A stretch of 7,191 nt of DNA from contig CALLAG010000063.1 of NCBI GenBank assembly GCA_938002705.1, positions 1-7,191 of the forward strand, given 5' to 3'. Position numbers and translations under genes: made by a program. Under the pieces are notes generated by a model, which made no database searches, was not told where the DNA came from, and saw nothing but the letters and a program-made list of their open reading frames with translations. This DNA comes from an uncultured Saprospiraceae bacterium (GTDB lineage Bacteria > Bacteroidota > Bacteroidia > Chitinophagales > Saprospiraceae). Positions 1 to 6,789 of this stretch are shown here, one piece after another; positions within the stretch are counted from its first letter, which is position 1; each line of letters begins with the position of its first letter.

Positions 1-240
1 TTGGAAAGTGCCTCCTGTGCAACCACAGTTTGCATTATAAGTCTCGCCTATAGTACAATCGTCGCCATCATCACAAGCTGTACCTATGAGTGCATCATTA
101 AAGCCTGGACACTGATCATCAGCATCACAGACACCATCTCCGTCTGTATCTACTAAGACACCAGCACAGTTACAATCTGCATCGTAGACATCGCCTACTG
201 TACATGCATCACCATCATTGCAGACTTGACCTGCTATACA
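1..240 (-). repeat. Tandem Cys/Asp-rich module, 49-residue period, inside the transglutaminase-like gene
   Basis: Residues 583-610 read C...C-NDGDACTVGDVYDADCNCAG, and residues 635-660 repeat this as ACDDGDDCTIGETYNANCGCTG. The matching cysteines 589 and 638 are 49 residues (147 bases) apart. Between them, DTDGDGVCDADDQCPG (613-628) resembles a thrombospondin type 3 calcium-binding segment. Modules of this sort are stalk-like linkers in Bacteroidota secreted proteins. More copies are likely past the left edge. Confidence 0.75.
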
Positions 241-1986
241 TCCTCCTGTATCTCCTGATGCTAATTCTTGGCTGTTACTTACTATTGTGTTTATTTCAGA
301 TAACTCATCACTGCCGCCTGCAAAAACGGTGTATTCCAAATTAGGATTACTTAAAGACTGCTGGTAAAGTGTATGTCCATTTATCGCATATTTCACTTGG
401 TTATTGTCTACACTTATTTTTAAGTATGCGATACTAAAATTGTGGGGATTAACTGTTTCGAATACCAGGTTACCAAAATTATATACCTCTACACGATTGT
501 CCGACATACCAATGGCGTACTCGATTTGATTAAGGTCTTGGTCGGCAGTCGACGGATCTAGTCCTAACCATGTATCGGGTTGGGTATTATAGACAACAGC
601 TTCTACCCAGTGTCCGTTTCTGATAAGCGTATTAGAACGAGCCGCAAATGGCTGTTGTCTATTTGTTTTAATAAGTCGTTTGTCTGTTGTATTTACATTT
701 GAAGTAGAAGTCCAATTGATGGGATATTCTACATAGTCAGTAGGGCCGGTACAAGTGTTAGAGTAACCTTCTTCTTTTAGTGTATAAAAAAGCCTGTCTA
801 GATAACGAATAGAATCCAGGAAAGCTTCACCGTAAGTATTTACTATAATACTCAATTCAGGATTAGTATAGTCTGGTATAGATTCCCTACAAAATCTGGA
901 CTTAGTATAATAAGAGAATTCATTAATGTCAAGTGCCCAAACTCTACTGCCCACATATTCACCTCCTCCAAAACCTATACTTTGTAGGTGAAATTTATTG
1001 ACCAATAAATTTTTATTATGCAAATCCATGGACTTATTTATCTTATTATAGGGGTCATCTCCATGTGTAATAAACATACTGTCTATTGTGGGTACAAACG
1101 GTACTGCATGGCCTGCATTCCTAGCATATACAACTGGTATATTTATTAATCTACAGATAGTCATATAAAAACTGTTAGTGCCATGACATCCAGCTGTAAA
1201 GCTGCCAAATATGTTATCGGATGACCTTGTCGTTCCTTCTATGATTCTCTGCGCTGGCGGCACACCTCTATATTGCCAGTGATCTTCGAAATTATCAAAA
1301 CTGTAGCTTCCTGTAAAATGCCTTAATCCTTTAGAATATTCTAATATATTAGAAAAGGTCTCATAATCGCTGGTAGGTTCTATTATATTATACTTCTCAA
1401 AGAAACCCGGCATCAGAAAAGCTGGTGGTGCAAACATAGAATTACTAAGGCGAAATGATTGTTGGTAATTTGAAGCAGCATTAAACTTCGGATCTAGGAA
1501 AGATTTATAATTAACTATACGACTTATCTGTTCAGGGTTATAATCCGCAATCTTCCATGAAAAAGTATTATTCATCTCAAAATAGAGTGAAGTAGCTAAG
1601 TAGGCCATATAGGCTGTTTTGCCGTTTTCCATAGATATGTACGTCGAATAGCCACCTGGCTCGTCATACAAGTTGTCAAATGGTTGTGCAAAGTCTGGGT
1701 AATTACCAATAGCAATCCCATCGTACAGGTCTTGTAGTTCTGATTTCATAGCAGGATCCCAATCAGCGTAAGCCACCTCGATTAGAGGGTAAGCTTGGGT
1801 GCACCATACTACTTCGTTGGCTATCTTAGGGTTAGCGTTCAGAAATGTTTCGATAGACTGCGAATGCAGCAGCACATTAGTCGTGAGTAAGCATATAACT
1901 AAGAAGCTATTGTGCAGCAGCCTCTTGATGCCAATAGAATTTTTTTGCATGTTGAAATTCTTTAAGTGGTTAAGTTTTGTATTCAT
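1..1986 (-). CDS. Secreted transglutaminase-like protein with lectin-like domain and Cys/Asp-rich repeats (3' end outside window)
   Basis: The reading frame is open for 662 codons from ATG at 1986 to position 1 with no stop, so the C-terminus lies outside the window. Residues 13-43 look like a signal peptide (basic start, hydrophobic LVICLLTTNVLL, then HSQ), so Met1 or Met13 could be the start. Residues 260-315 match a transglutaminase-like core: Cys267 in GCHGTNSF, His293 in GHAVPF, and Asp311-Pro312 in HGDDPYN, with the His-to-Asp spacing usual for the Cys-His-Asp triad. Residues about 423-572 resemble the lectin-like beta-sandwich found in many Bacteroidota surface proteins (WLGLDPS, IEYAIGM, VKYAINGHTLY). 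Residues 583-662 are Cys/Asp-rich repeats. Such proteins normally end in a T9SS sorting domain, expected here beyond the edge. Protein cross-linking, deamidation or peptide cleavage are all possible activities; the substrate is unknown. Divergent from ywbE. Confidence 0.85.
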   Translation of the reverse strand, partial: MNTKLNHLKNFNMQKNSIGIKRLLHNSFLVICLLTTNVLLHSQSIETFLNANPKIANEVVWCTQAYPLIEVAYADWDPAMKSELQDLYDGIAIGNYPDFAQPFDNLYDEPGGYSTYISMENGKTAYMAYLATSLYFEMNNTFSWKIADYNPEQISRIVNYKSFLDPKFNAASNYQQSFRLSNSMFAPPAFLMPGFFEKYNIIEPTSDYETFSNILEYSKGLRHFTGSYSFDNFEDHWQYRGVPPAQRIIEGTTRSSDNIFGSFTAGCHGTNSFYMTICRLINIPVVYARNAGHAVPFVPTIDSMFITHGDDPYNKINKSMDLHNKNLLVNKFHLQSIGFGGGEYVGSRVWALDINEFSYYTKSRFCRESIPDYTNPELSIIVNTYGEAFLDSIRYLDRLFYTLKEEGYSNTCTGPTDYVEYPINWTSTSNVNTTDKRLIKTNRQQPFAARSNTLIRNGHWVEAVVYNTQPDTWLGLDPSTADQDLNQIEYAIGMSDNRVEVYNFGNLVFETVNPHNFSIAYLKISVDNNQVKYAINGHTLYQQSLSNPNLEYTVFAGGSDELSEINTIVSNSQELASGDTGGCIAGQVCNDGDACTVGDVYDADCNCAGVLVDTDGDGVCDADDQCPGFNDALIGTACDDGDDCTIGETYNANCGCTGGTFQ

Positions 1987-2389
1987 GTAGTTTTTTTTTA
2001 AAAAACTGATTACTCATTACGAGTAATATTTAAGGGGAGTAAAATCGTATTAAAGTTATATTTGGAAACCCAAATGCTTCTTTAACAGTTTTAGTACAAG
2101 TTCATCCTAATTATGGAATAGCAAATATATTTTGGTATTGGCTTTAATGTTTGAGAAACCTTTGAAGTGTAAAGTCGTTTACAATCCTTAAATTGATTGA
2201 TGGAGTGAGTAAAGGTTAGGTATTATAAATCTGTCCCAATTATTACAGTTTCCTCCGCTGGCAGAGGGTAGGAGGTAGAATCTTAATAATGTTTTATATG
2301 ACAATTGATTATCATATACCAAACGACCTATTAGAAAACAAATTAACTTGAGGTACTTAAAAGCCGATAGTCACATTATTAATATAAGT
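1987..2389. other. Intergenic region with a cluster of small inverted repeats
   Basis: No convincing gene lies in these 403 bases between divergent genes. It contains four short inverted repeats: ATTACTC/GAGTAAT (2009-2027), ATTTGG-AAAC-CCAAAT (2060-2075), TGTAAA-GTCG-TTTACA (2168-2183) and CCTCC...GGAGG (2252-2275). TATATTTG at 2057-2064 (plus) and the same octamer on the minus strand at 2129-2122 both fit the Bacteroidota -7 box TAnnTTTG, but neither has a TTG at the usual upstream distance. The minus-strand one would give the transglutaminase-like gene a leader of about 130 bases. Promoter assignments here are weak. Confidence 0.4.
2250..2276. repeat. Imperfect GC-rich palindrome, possible dispersed intergenic repeat
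   Basis: The core TCCTCCGCTGGCAGAGG is an imperfect palindrome: CCTC pairs with GAGG (2252-2255 with 2264-2267), or CCTCC with GGAGG (2252-2256 with 2271-2275). It is a small GC-rich island in AT-rich intergenic DNA. GC-rich palindromes of the CCGCTGGCGG type recur between genes in various Bacteroidota, from memory; membership in such a family is an inference, since only one copy is visible here. Confidence 0.3.
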
Positions 2390-2587
2390 ATGGAAGGAAA
2401 TAATAGAAGTAAGATTGCCATAGGCGATCTCGTAGAAATTGTAGAAAAACAAAATCAATCTTCTGGTGAATTAACTCAAGGCTTGGTCAAGCGTATATTG
2501 ACTAAGTCTAAGAATCACCCACATGGTATCAAGGTCATGCTGGATACTGGAGAGGTAGGTCGAGTTAAGAAAATAATAGAAGAATAG
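2390..2587 (+). CDS. ywbE: YwbE family protein (DUF2196)
   Basis: This small protein has 65 residues. It matches the YwbE family along its whole length: an N-terminal GNNRSKIAIGDLVEIV segment, then SGELTQGLVKRILT, then the hallmark HPHGIKVMLDTGEVGRVK. The family is a compact, basic, cytoplasmic beta-rich fold of about 60-70 residues with no established function. The frame is open upstream to a TTG at 2348, but the extra 14 residues do not resemble the family, so the ATG at 2390 is chosen. The gene lies 81 bases upstream of gltX on the same strand with no clear terminator between them, so co-transcription is plausible. Confidence 0.88.
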   Translation: MEGNNRSKIAIGDLVEIVEKQNQSSGELTQGLVKRILTKSKNHPHGIKVMLDTGEVGRVKKIIEE

Positions 2588-2668
2588 TATATCATAACGT
2601 CTCAAATTCTCGCTCTTAATAAATTTAATTCATTTACCTTCGCCTCTAATAATTAAACAATATAAGCG

Positions 2669-4186
2669 ATGAGCGAAAAGGTTAGAGTAAGATTTGCACC
2701 GAGTCCCACAGGGCCATTACACATAGGCGGTGTACGTACGGCGTTATATAATTATCTATTTGCCAAAAAGCATGGAGGAACATTCATACTAAGGGTAGAG
2801 GATACTGACCAGAACAGATATGTAGAGGGAGCAGAAGCTTATATTGCAGAAGCCTTAGATTGGTTAAGACTCACTCCAGACGAAAGTCCAGCTCAAGGTG
2901 GAGATTATGGCCCTTACAGACAATCAGAACGTAAGAGCCAATATGCTAAATATGCTCACGAATTAGTAGAGAAGGGACATGCTTATTATGCCTTCGATAC
3001 ATCTGAGGAATTGACTAAGATGAGAACTGATCAGGAAGCATTAGGCCACCACTCTGCTAAGTATGATCGTAGGACCCGATCTCTCATGCGTAACAGTCTG
3101 ACCTTATCAGCAGAAGAATCAAAAGCACTTATAGAAAAAAATGAAAATGTCATCATCAGGTTAAAGATGCCTGAGAACGAAGTTGTCACATTTACTGATA
3201 TCGTTAGAGAAGATGTCAGCTTTAATACTGACGAACTTGATGATAAAGTGATCCTCAAGAATGACGGGATGCCTACGTACCACTTAGCTAATATTGTAGA
3301 TGATCATCTGATGGAGATCACACACGTCATAAGAGGTGAAGAGTGGTTATCCAGTACAGCACATCATGTATTGATGTACAGATTTTTTGGATGGCAAGAA
3401 CCTAAGTTTACACACTTACCGTTAATCCTTAAGCCATCGGGCAAAGGTAAGCTGAGTAAGCGTGATGGCGCTAAGTTTGGCTTTCCAGTATTTCCGCTGG
3501 AGTGGCAGCAAGAGGAAGAGACCTATGCAGGGTTCAGAGAGCAAGGGTACGATCCTAAAGCCCTTCTTAACTTTCTTGTATTATTAGGTTGGAATCCAGG
3601 TAATGACGAAGAAGTTATGACTAAGGATAGAATGGTGGAGATGTTCTCATTAGATAAAATCGTCAAGAGTGGTGCCAGATTCGATATAGATAAAGCTAAG
3701 TGGTTTAACCAAACATATATACATAAGCAAAATGTAGAGGAGCTCCTACCTATCGCTAAGAAGGTCTTGGCAGATAATGATGTCAGTGTCGATGATACTT
3801 TTCTTACGAAGTATGTGACGCTTATGCAAGAACGTATAACCTTGTATCCTGACTTTTATACCGAAGGAACATTCTTCTTCCATGCACCAGCTGAGTATGA
3901 CGCTAAGCAAGCCAAGAAAAGATACACTGCAGAATTGGATGCACACTTCGAAGCGATAAAATCAATAATTACAGACGGTAATAACGAGGCTGCGACGCTT
4001 ACAGATAATGTCAAGTCTTATCTCAATGAGAATGAACTGAAGATGGGGGTATATCTACCGTTATTACGTATCATGATGTGTGGATCACTGACAGGTCCAG
4101 ATCTCTTTGAGATAATAGCACTCTTAGGAATAGAAGAATCTAATCAGAGAATAGATAAGGCACTGGTTGCTTTCAAGGAGCTGTAA
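2669..4186 (+). CDS. gltX: Glutamate--tRNA ligase (GluRS), class Ic
   Basis: The 505-residue enzyme attaches glutamate to tRNA(Glu) with ATP in the cytoplasm, for translation and, in many bacteria, tetrapyrrole synthesis. The HIGH-type motif is PSPTGPLHIGG (residues 11-21) and the KMSKS-type motif is KLSKR (261-265). RVEDTDQNR (42-50) and HVIRGEEWLSSTAHH (219-233) are typical GluRS active-site segments. The C-terminal anticodon-binding helical region runs from about 335 to the end. The region that holds the zinc cysteines in E. coli GluRS reads YYAFDTSEEL here with no Cys, so this is the zinc-free form, and Cys471 is the only cysteine. Length is normal. Whether it also charges tRNA(Gln) cannot be told from this window. 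It follows ywbE and is convergent with the TonB-domain gene. Confidence 0.97.
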   Translation: MSEKVRVRFAPSPTGPLHIGGVRTALYNYLFAKKHGGTFILRVEDTDQNRYVEGAEAYIAEALDWLRLTPDESPAQGGDYGPYRQSERKSQYAKYAHELVEKGHAYYAFDTSEELTKMRTDQEALGHHSAKYDRRTRSLMRNSLTLSAEESKALIEKNENVIIRLKMPENEVVTFTDIVREDVSFNTDELDDKVILKNDGMPTYHLANIVDDHLMEITHVIRGEEWLSSTAHHVLMYRFFGWQEPKFTHLPLILKPSGKGKLSKRDGAKFGFPVFPLEWQQEEETYAGFREQGYDPKALLNFLVLLGWNPGNDEEVMTKDRMVEMFSLDKIVKSGARFDIDKAKWFNQTYIHKQNVEELLPIAKKVLADNDVSVDDTFLTKYVTLMQERITLYPDFYTEGTFFFHAPAEYDAKQAKKRYTAELDAHFEAIKSIITDGNNEAATLTDNVKSYLNENELKMGVYLPLLRIMMCGSLTGPDLFEIIALLGIEESNQRIDKALVAFKEL

Positions 4187-4378
4187 TTATGTATATCTTT
4201 CATGTCTATCTTATGTTCGGCGTTGTCTGAAGAGGAGCTATGAGTACGGAGCCTACGTCGTAGTGACACAAATTTCTGATTTGCGTTTATATAAATAGAG
4301 GATGCAAAAGAAAACTCGCTATCTGAAGTTTCTTGCACTGCTAATTAATAGATCTTTCCTTACGTCAAGATGAAAAAA
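4187..4378. terminator. Convergent intergenic region with two candidate hairpins
   Basis: The stretch lies between gltX (plus) and the TonB-domain gene (minus), where both transcripts should end. One stem, at 4266-4286, pairs ACACAAAT with ATTTGCGT around a 5-base loop; it has one mismatch on the plus strand but pairs fully with a G-U on the minus strand. A second, imperfect one pairs 4304-4316 (GCAAAAGAAAACT) with 4327-4336 (AGTTTCTTGC). Neither has a good U-tract in either direction, so terminator function is only a suggestion. Confidence 0.3.
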
Positions 4379-4843
4379 TTAGATCGTATAATTATATGAT
4401 TTCTTCACTTCTTGAGGCTTTCCTGCTTTTGGGGTGATAGTATATTTTATAGATAGCTTACCTTGATTTATTTTGACTTTAGTTGCTTTCTTTTCGACTT
4501 TGACGACTGGCTTTTCTTTGGGTAGTCTAAAGTTGATTTTCGTCTCTTTGTGGAATGAGACTTTTAATTTTCTTGGGCCTTTAGGTACTTCATACTTGAG
4601 AAGTTTGATAAGTCGTTTTGCTTCTTTATTACATCCATGACCTATACCTTTAAGTACTTTAGCGTCAGTTACTTTGCCTGTATAGTCGATATCATATTTG
4701 ACAAGGACTGTACCTTCTATTTTTTTCTCTAAGGCCTCCTTAGGGTATTTGAGATTTTCTTTAATGAATTTTCTCAGTGCCGTAATACCGCCTTCATAGA
4801 ATGGCTTTTTTATGAAGTGGTTGTCCTTTTTTTCTTTGCTCAT
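4379..4843 (-). CDS. Small, lysine-rich TonB C-terminal domain protein without membrane anchor
   Basis: The protein has 154 residues. Residues 14-108 match a TonB C-terminal domain: PFYEGGITALRKFIKENL, YPKEALEKKIEGTVLVKYDID, GKVTDAKVLKGIGHGC, then a conserved-looking basic strand ending in INFRLP. True TonB proteins anchor in the inner membrane and carry energy to outer-membrane receptors. This one begins MSKEKKDNHF and has no signal peptide, membrane segment or proline-rich spacer, so it should be cytoplasmic and cannot act as a normal energy transducer. By hand count 37 of 154 residues are Lys against 16 acidic ones, a strongly positive charge. Residues 110-154 form a basic tail ending in YNYTI. 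Similar orphan TonB-domain proteins occur in Bacteroidota, from memory, but I know of no assigned role; nucleic-acid or membrane-surface binding would be a guess. Monocistronic: convergent with gltX, divergent from the patatin gene. Confidence 0.8.
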   Translation of the reverse strand: MSKEKKDNHFIKKPFYEGGITALRKFIKENLKYPKEALEKKIEGTVLVKYDIDYTGKVTDAKVLKGIGHGCNKEAKRLIKLLKYEVPKGPRKLKVSFHKETKINFRLPKEKPVVKVEKKATKVKINQGKLSIKYTITPKAGKPQEVKKSYNYTI

Positions 4844-4870
4844 ATCGATGCTAATTGTATGTCTATATTA

Positions 4871-4970
4871 ATTAATGAGAGCTTCTGATAATTAGGTGCA
4901 TAATAATAAAGCTCAGAATGCACACCTATTATTCAAGTTAACCTACTTTTTTGTAGGGCTTTTTGTCTTT
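4871..4970 (+). ncRNA. Candidate small structured RNA ending in an intrinsic terminator
   Basis: A plus-strand terminator (4942-4970) has no plus-strand gene before it back to gltX, 750 bases away. The stretch just before it is rich in pairing potential: TAGGTGCAT (4893-4901) with ATGCA-CA-CCTA (4918-4928), AATAATA (4902-4908) with TATTATT (4927-4933), and GAGCTT (4879-4884) with AAGCTC (4909-4914). These pairings compete with each other. No matching promoter was found upstream and the DNA is AT-rich, so the pairing may be chance. It could instead be leader sequence of either flanking gene. Confidence 0.22.
4942..4970 (+). terminator. Candidate intrinsic terminator, plus strand
   Basis: CCTAC (4942-4946) pairs with GTAGG (4953-4957) around a loop of six T, followed by GC, TTTTT, GTC and TTT. 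The stem is only 5 bp, so strength is modest. The T-run lies only on the plus-strand side, which gives the direction. It stands about 140 bases before the patatin start and upstream of that gene's promoter, so it may insulate it. Confidence 0.4.
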
Positions 4971-5055
4971 AAAGATCCAAAATGAAGAATATAATGGCTA
5001 TTTACGTAGCAATATAGGATATTGATAGTCATAAAAGTATACAGTATTCTTTGTA

Positions 5056-5086
5056 TTGTGATAATGAATAGTTCTATTTAGTTTTG
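5056..5086 (+). promoter_or_regulatory. Bacteroidota-type promoter for the patatin-like gene
   Basis: TTG at 5056-5058, a 20-base spacer, and TAGTTTTG at 5079-5086 fit the Bacteroidota sigma factor consensus TTG-N(17-23)-TAnnTTTG exactly. Transcription would start near 5093, leaving a leader of about 16 bases before the ATG at 5109. That leader is A/T-rich with no Shine-Dalgarno sequence, which is normal in this phylum. Confidence 0.6.
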
Positions 5087-5108
5087 CAAAAACTTATTTT
5101 AAGTATTA

Positions 5109-5999
5109 ATGAGAGCATTAGTGATTTCTGGAGGCGGTTCTAAGGGTGCATTTGCGGGAGGAGTCGCTGAGCAACTGATTAACGAACGCGGTATCGAATA
5201 CGATATATTTGTGGGGTCCTCTACTGGTTCTCTTCTTATACCGCATCTATCAATAGGTAAAATCGATAAAATAAAAGAGATATACACTCATGTTACTCAA
5301 GATGATATCTATAGTACTTCTCCATTTAATATAAAATTCTCTGATGATCGCAACCTTAAGGTATCGATTAATCACTTCAATACTATAAAGATGTTCCTGA
5401 AGGGGAAGAAGACTTTCGGTGAGACAGAGGCGCTAAGGAGAACTATCTCTAAGACGGTGTCAGCTGAGGACTTCCAACTGATGCAAGATAGTAAGAAGAA
5501 GGTGATCGTTACTGTCTCTAATATATCGAGAACAAGAGTCGAGTATAAGTACGCTAAGGACTGTGAGTATGAAGATTTTCTTGATTGGATGTGGGCATCG
5601 TGTAGCTTTATACCGTTCATGAGTCTGGTAGAGAAAAATGATTACGAATATGCTGATGGAGGCTTCGGTAATTATATTCCTATAGAAGAAGCGATAAGCT
5701 TAGGTGCTTCTGTCATAGATGTGATAGTCCTTAATCCAAGACGTAGACCACAATCGGTCATTAAGTCTACTAATCCCTTCGACCTATTGCTTAAGTCATT
5801 CATGTTTATGCAGAAGCAGATCGCTTATGATGATGTACACATGGGGCACCTTCAGAGTATCTATAATGACGATGTCAAAGTCAATTTTATATTCACTCCG
5901 AGGATGCTTACCCCACATGCTTTTTTCTTTGACCCTGAGCAGATGTGTGAGTGGTGGCAGGAGGGTATAGAGTATGCGAGGACTCAGAGAGTGACATAG
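5109..5999 (+). CDS. Patatin-like phospholipase family protein
   Basis: A 296-residue serine acyl hydrolase of the patatin fold. The glycine-rich oxyanion loop is GGGSKG (residues 8-13), the nucleophile elbow is GSSTG with Ser38, and the second member of the Ser-Asp dyad is Asp183 in the DGG motif (183-185). ASCSFIPF (163-170) matches the conserved stretch before the dyad aspartate. All catalytic elements are present. There is no signal peptide or membrane helix, so it should act in the cytoplasm, releasing fatty acids from phospholipids or other lipids; the true substrate is not known. It has its own promoter and a short leader, and no gene on the same strand lies close enough to suggest an operon. 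Base composition is similar to gltX and richer in GC than the DNA that follows. Confidence 0.9.
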   Translation: MRALVISGGGSKGAFAGGVAEQLINERGIEYDIFVGSSTGSLLIPHLSIGKIDKIKEIYTHVTQDDIYSTSPFNIKFSDDRNLKVSINHFNTIKMFLKGKKTFGETEALRRTISKTVSAEDFQLMQDSKKKVIVTVSNISRTRVEYKYAKDCEYEDFLDWMWASCSFIPFMSLVEKNDYEYADGGFGNYIPIEEAISLGASVIDVIVLNPRRRPQSVIKSTNPFDLLLKSFMFMQKQIAYDDVHMGHLQSIYNDDVKVNFIFTPRMLTPHAFFFDPEQMCEWWQEGIEYARTQRVT

Positions 6000-6336
6000 A
6001 TTTCTTATTATGTCTCAACATAGACTCTCCATCATCAATAACGAAGATCATATTATGCAATATTATATGTGTTAAATTATTGGATAATTCAATGGGGGGA
6101 GGTATATTTACTAAGAGTCTAACAAATAGTTTCATTAGTCAAGAACAACTTTATCAGCCTCACCAGTTTTCAACCCTAAGTTTTTTATTGGATAGCATAT
6201 GCCATATGGCTTTGTTATATATTATACAAAATACATAGTCTCCTGATGTTGATGTCAGGTTATATCTATGATTAAAAAATATAGTATGCTTATAGATTGT
6301 ATATGATTCTTTCTTAAGATTATCTCCATCGCTGCA
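6000..6336. other. AT-rich intergenic stretch with no convincing gene
   Basis: The region from the patatin stop to the next reading frame holds no protein I recognise. An open plus-strand frame reaching 6238 starts inside the patatin gene in another phase and looks spurious. Visible elements are the perfect palindrome GCCATATGGC (6201-6210) and a small hairpin CCTGATG-TTGA-TGTCAGG (6242-6259, two G-U pairs). No U-tract follows either. From 6268 the sequence reads in frame into the next reading frame apart from one TGA. Confidence 0.45.
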
Positions 6337-6780
6337 ATGGCAGTTATTGAGATTATATTTGCTGAGGGTAGTTCAGAATTCTTAGTGAGTATTTTTTCGA
6401 AAGAAAAAATTTCAGTTCTGAATGGTCAGGTCTTCATAAGTAATAATAATAACCCTTTCAACTTGTCGAAAAAGAAAAATGCTTTAAATTTCGTTTATGA
6501 CAATGGGATGAAGAATGTTAACTTTTCCGATGTGCTTTCTAATGATATGATATCTGATATCAATTTATACAAAAGAAATAATACCATATACTTGAGTGAT
6601 CTTAAAACAGATCAGCCAAAAGTTTTAAGAGTCACGAATATTTCTGGTCAAGTAGTTTTTACAAAAGAAATCAGTAGAGAGTCAAAAGATGACAATTTCG
6701 ATTTAATTCCGAATAATGAAATTATTTTTATTTCAATTATTAGCGAACATAGTATCCTAACGAAAAAATTATTTCACTAA
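6268..6780 (+). pseudogene. T9SS sorting-domain protein with interrupted N-terminus
   Basis: An uninterrupted 147-codon frame runs from ATG at 6337 to TAA at 6780. Its residues 74-147 resemble a T9SS type A C-terminal sorting domain: strand NNTIYLSDL, the typical VLRVTNISGQVVFTKEI, and a final strand ending LTKKLFH. Cargo with this domain must also have a Sec signal peptide, but the ATG at 6337 gives only MAVIEIIFA, without a basic start. In the same frame, ATG at 6268 reads MIKKYSMLIDCI, then TGA (6304-6306), then FFLKIISIAAMAV, which together look like a signal peptide split by one stop. No ATG, GTG or TTG lies between the TGA and 6337. The middle (residues 10-73) is Asn/Lys-rich and unrecognised. 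Likely a decayed or truncated secreted protein; a genuine short gene starting at 6337 remains possible. Confidence 0.5.
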
Positions 6781-6789
6781 AATAAACCT

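Noticed and set aside
2057..2129. TATATTTG boxes on both strands as promoters of the divergent genes.
   Set aside because: Each matches TAnnTTTG but lacks a TTG at the expected upstream distance; kept only as a note in the intergenic entry.
2348..2389. Upstream TTG start extending the YwbE protein by 14 residues.
   Set aside because: The extension does not resemble the family, whereas the ATG at 2390 gives the usual length.
4144..4338. 64-codon minus-strand frame overlapping the gltX 3' end.
   Set aside because: Low-complexity Ser-rich product, antisense to gltX, no domain or start signal.
4893..4933. Possible H-type RNA pseudoknot (4893-4901/4918-4928 with 4902-4906/4929-4933).
   Set aside because: The two stems would be joined by loops of zero bases on both crossing sides, which is sterically not possible for a 9-bp stem. 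Competing hairpins fit better.
5109..5999. Patatin gene as a CapV-like effector of a CBASS anti-phage system.
   Set aside because: No nucleotidyltransferase, ubiquitin-like, HORMA or other defence gene lies next to it, and it appears to be a single gene with its own promoter.
6201..6210. Palindrome GCCATATGGC as an operator.
   Set aside because: A single 10-base palindrome far from any credible start site is expected by chance often enough to carry no weight.
5951..6238. 95-codon plus-strand open frame overlapping the patatin end.
   Set aside because: It starts inside the patatin gene in another phase, has no recognisable domain and looks like a chance opening.
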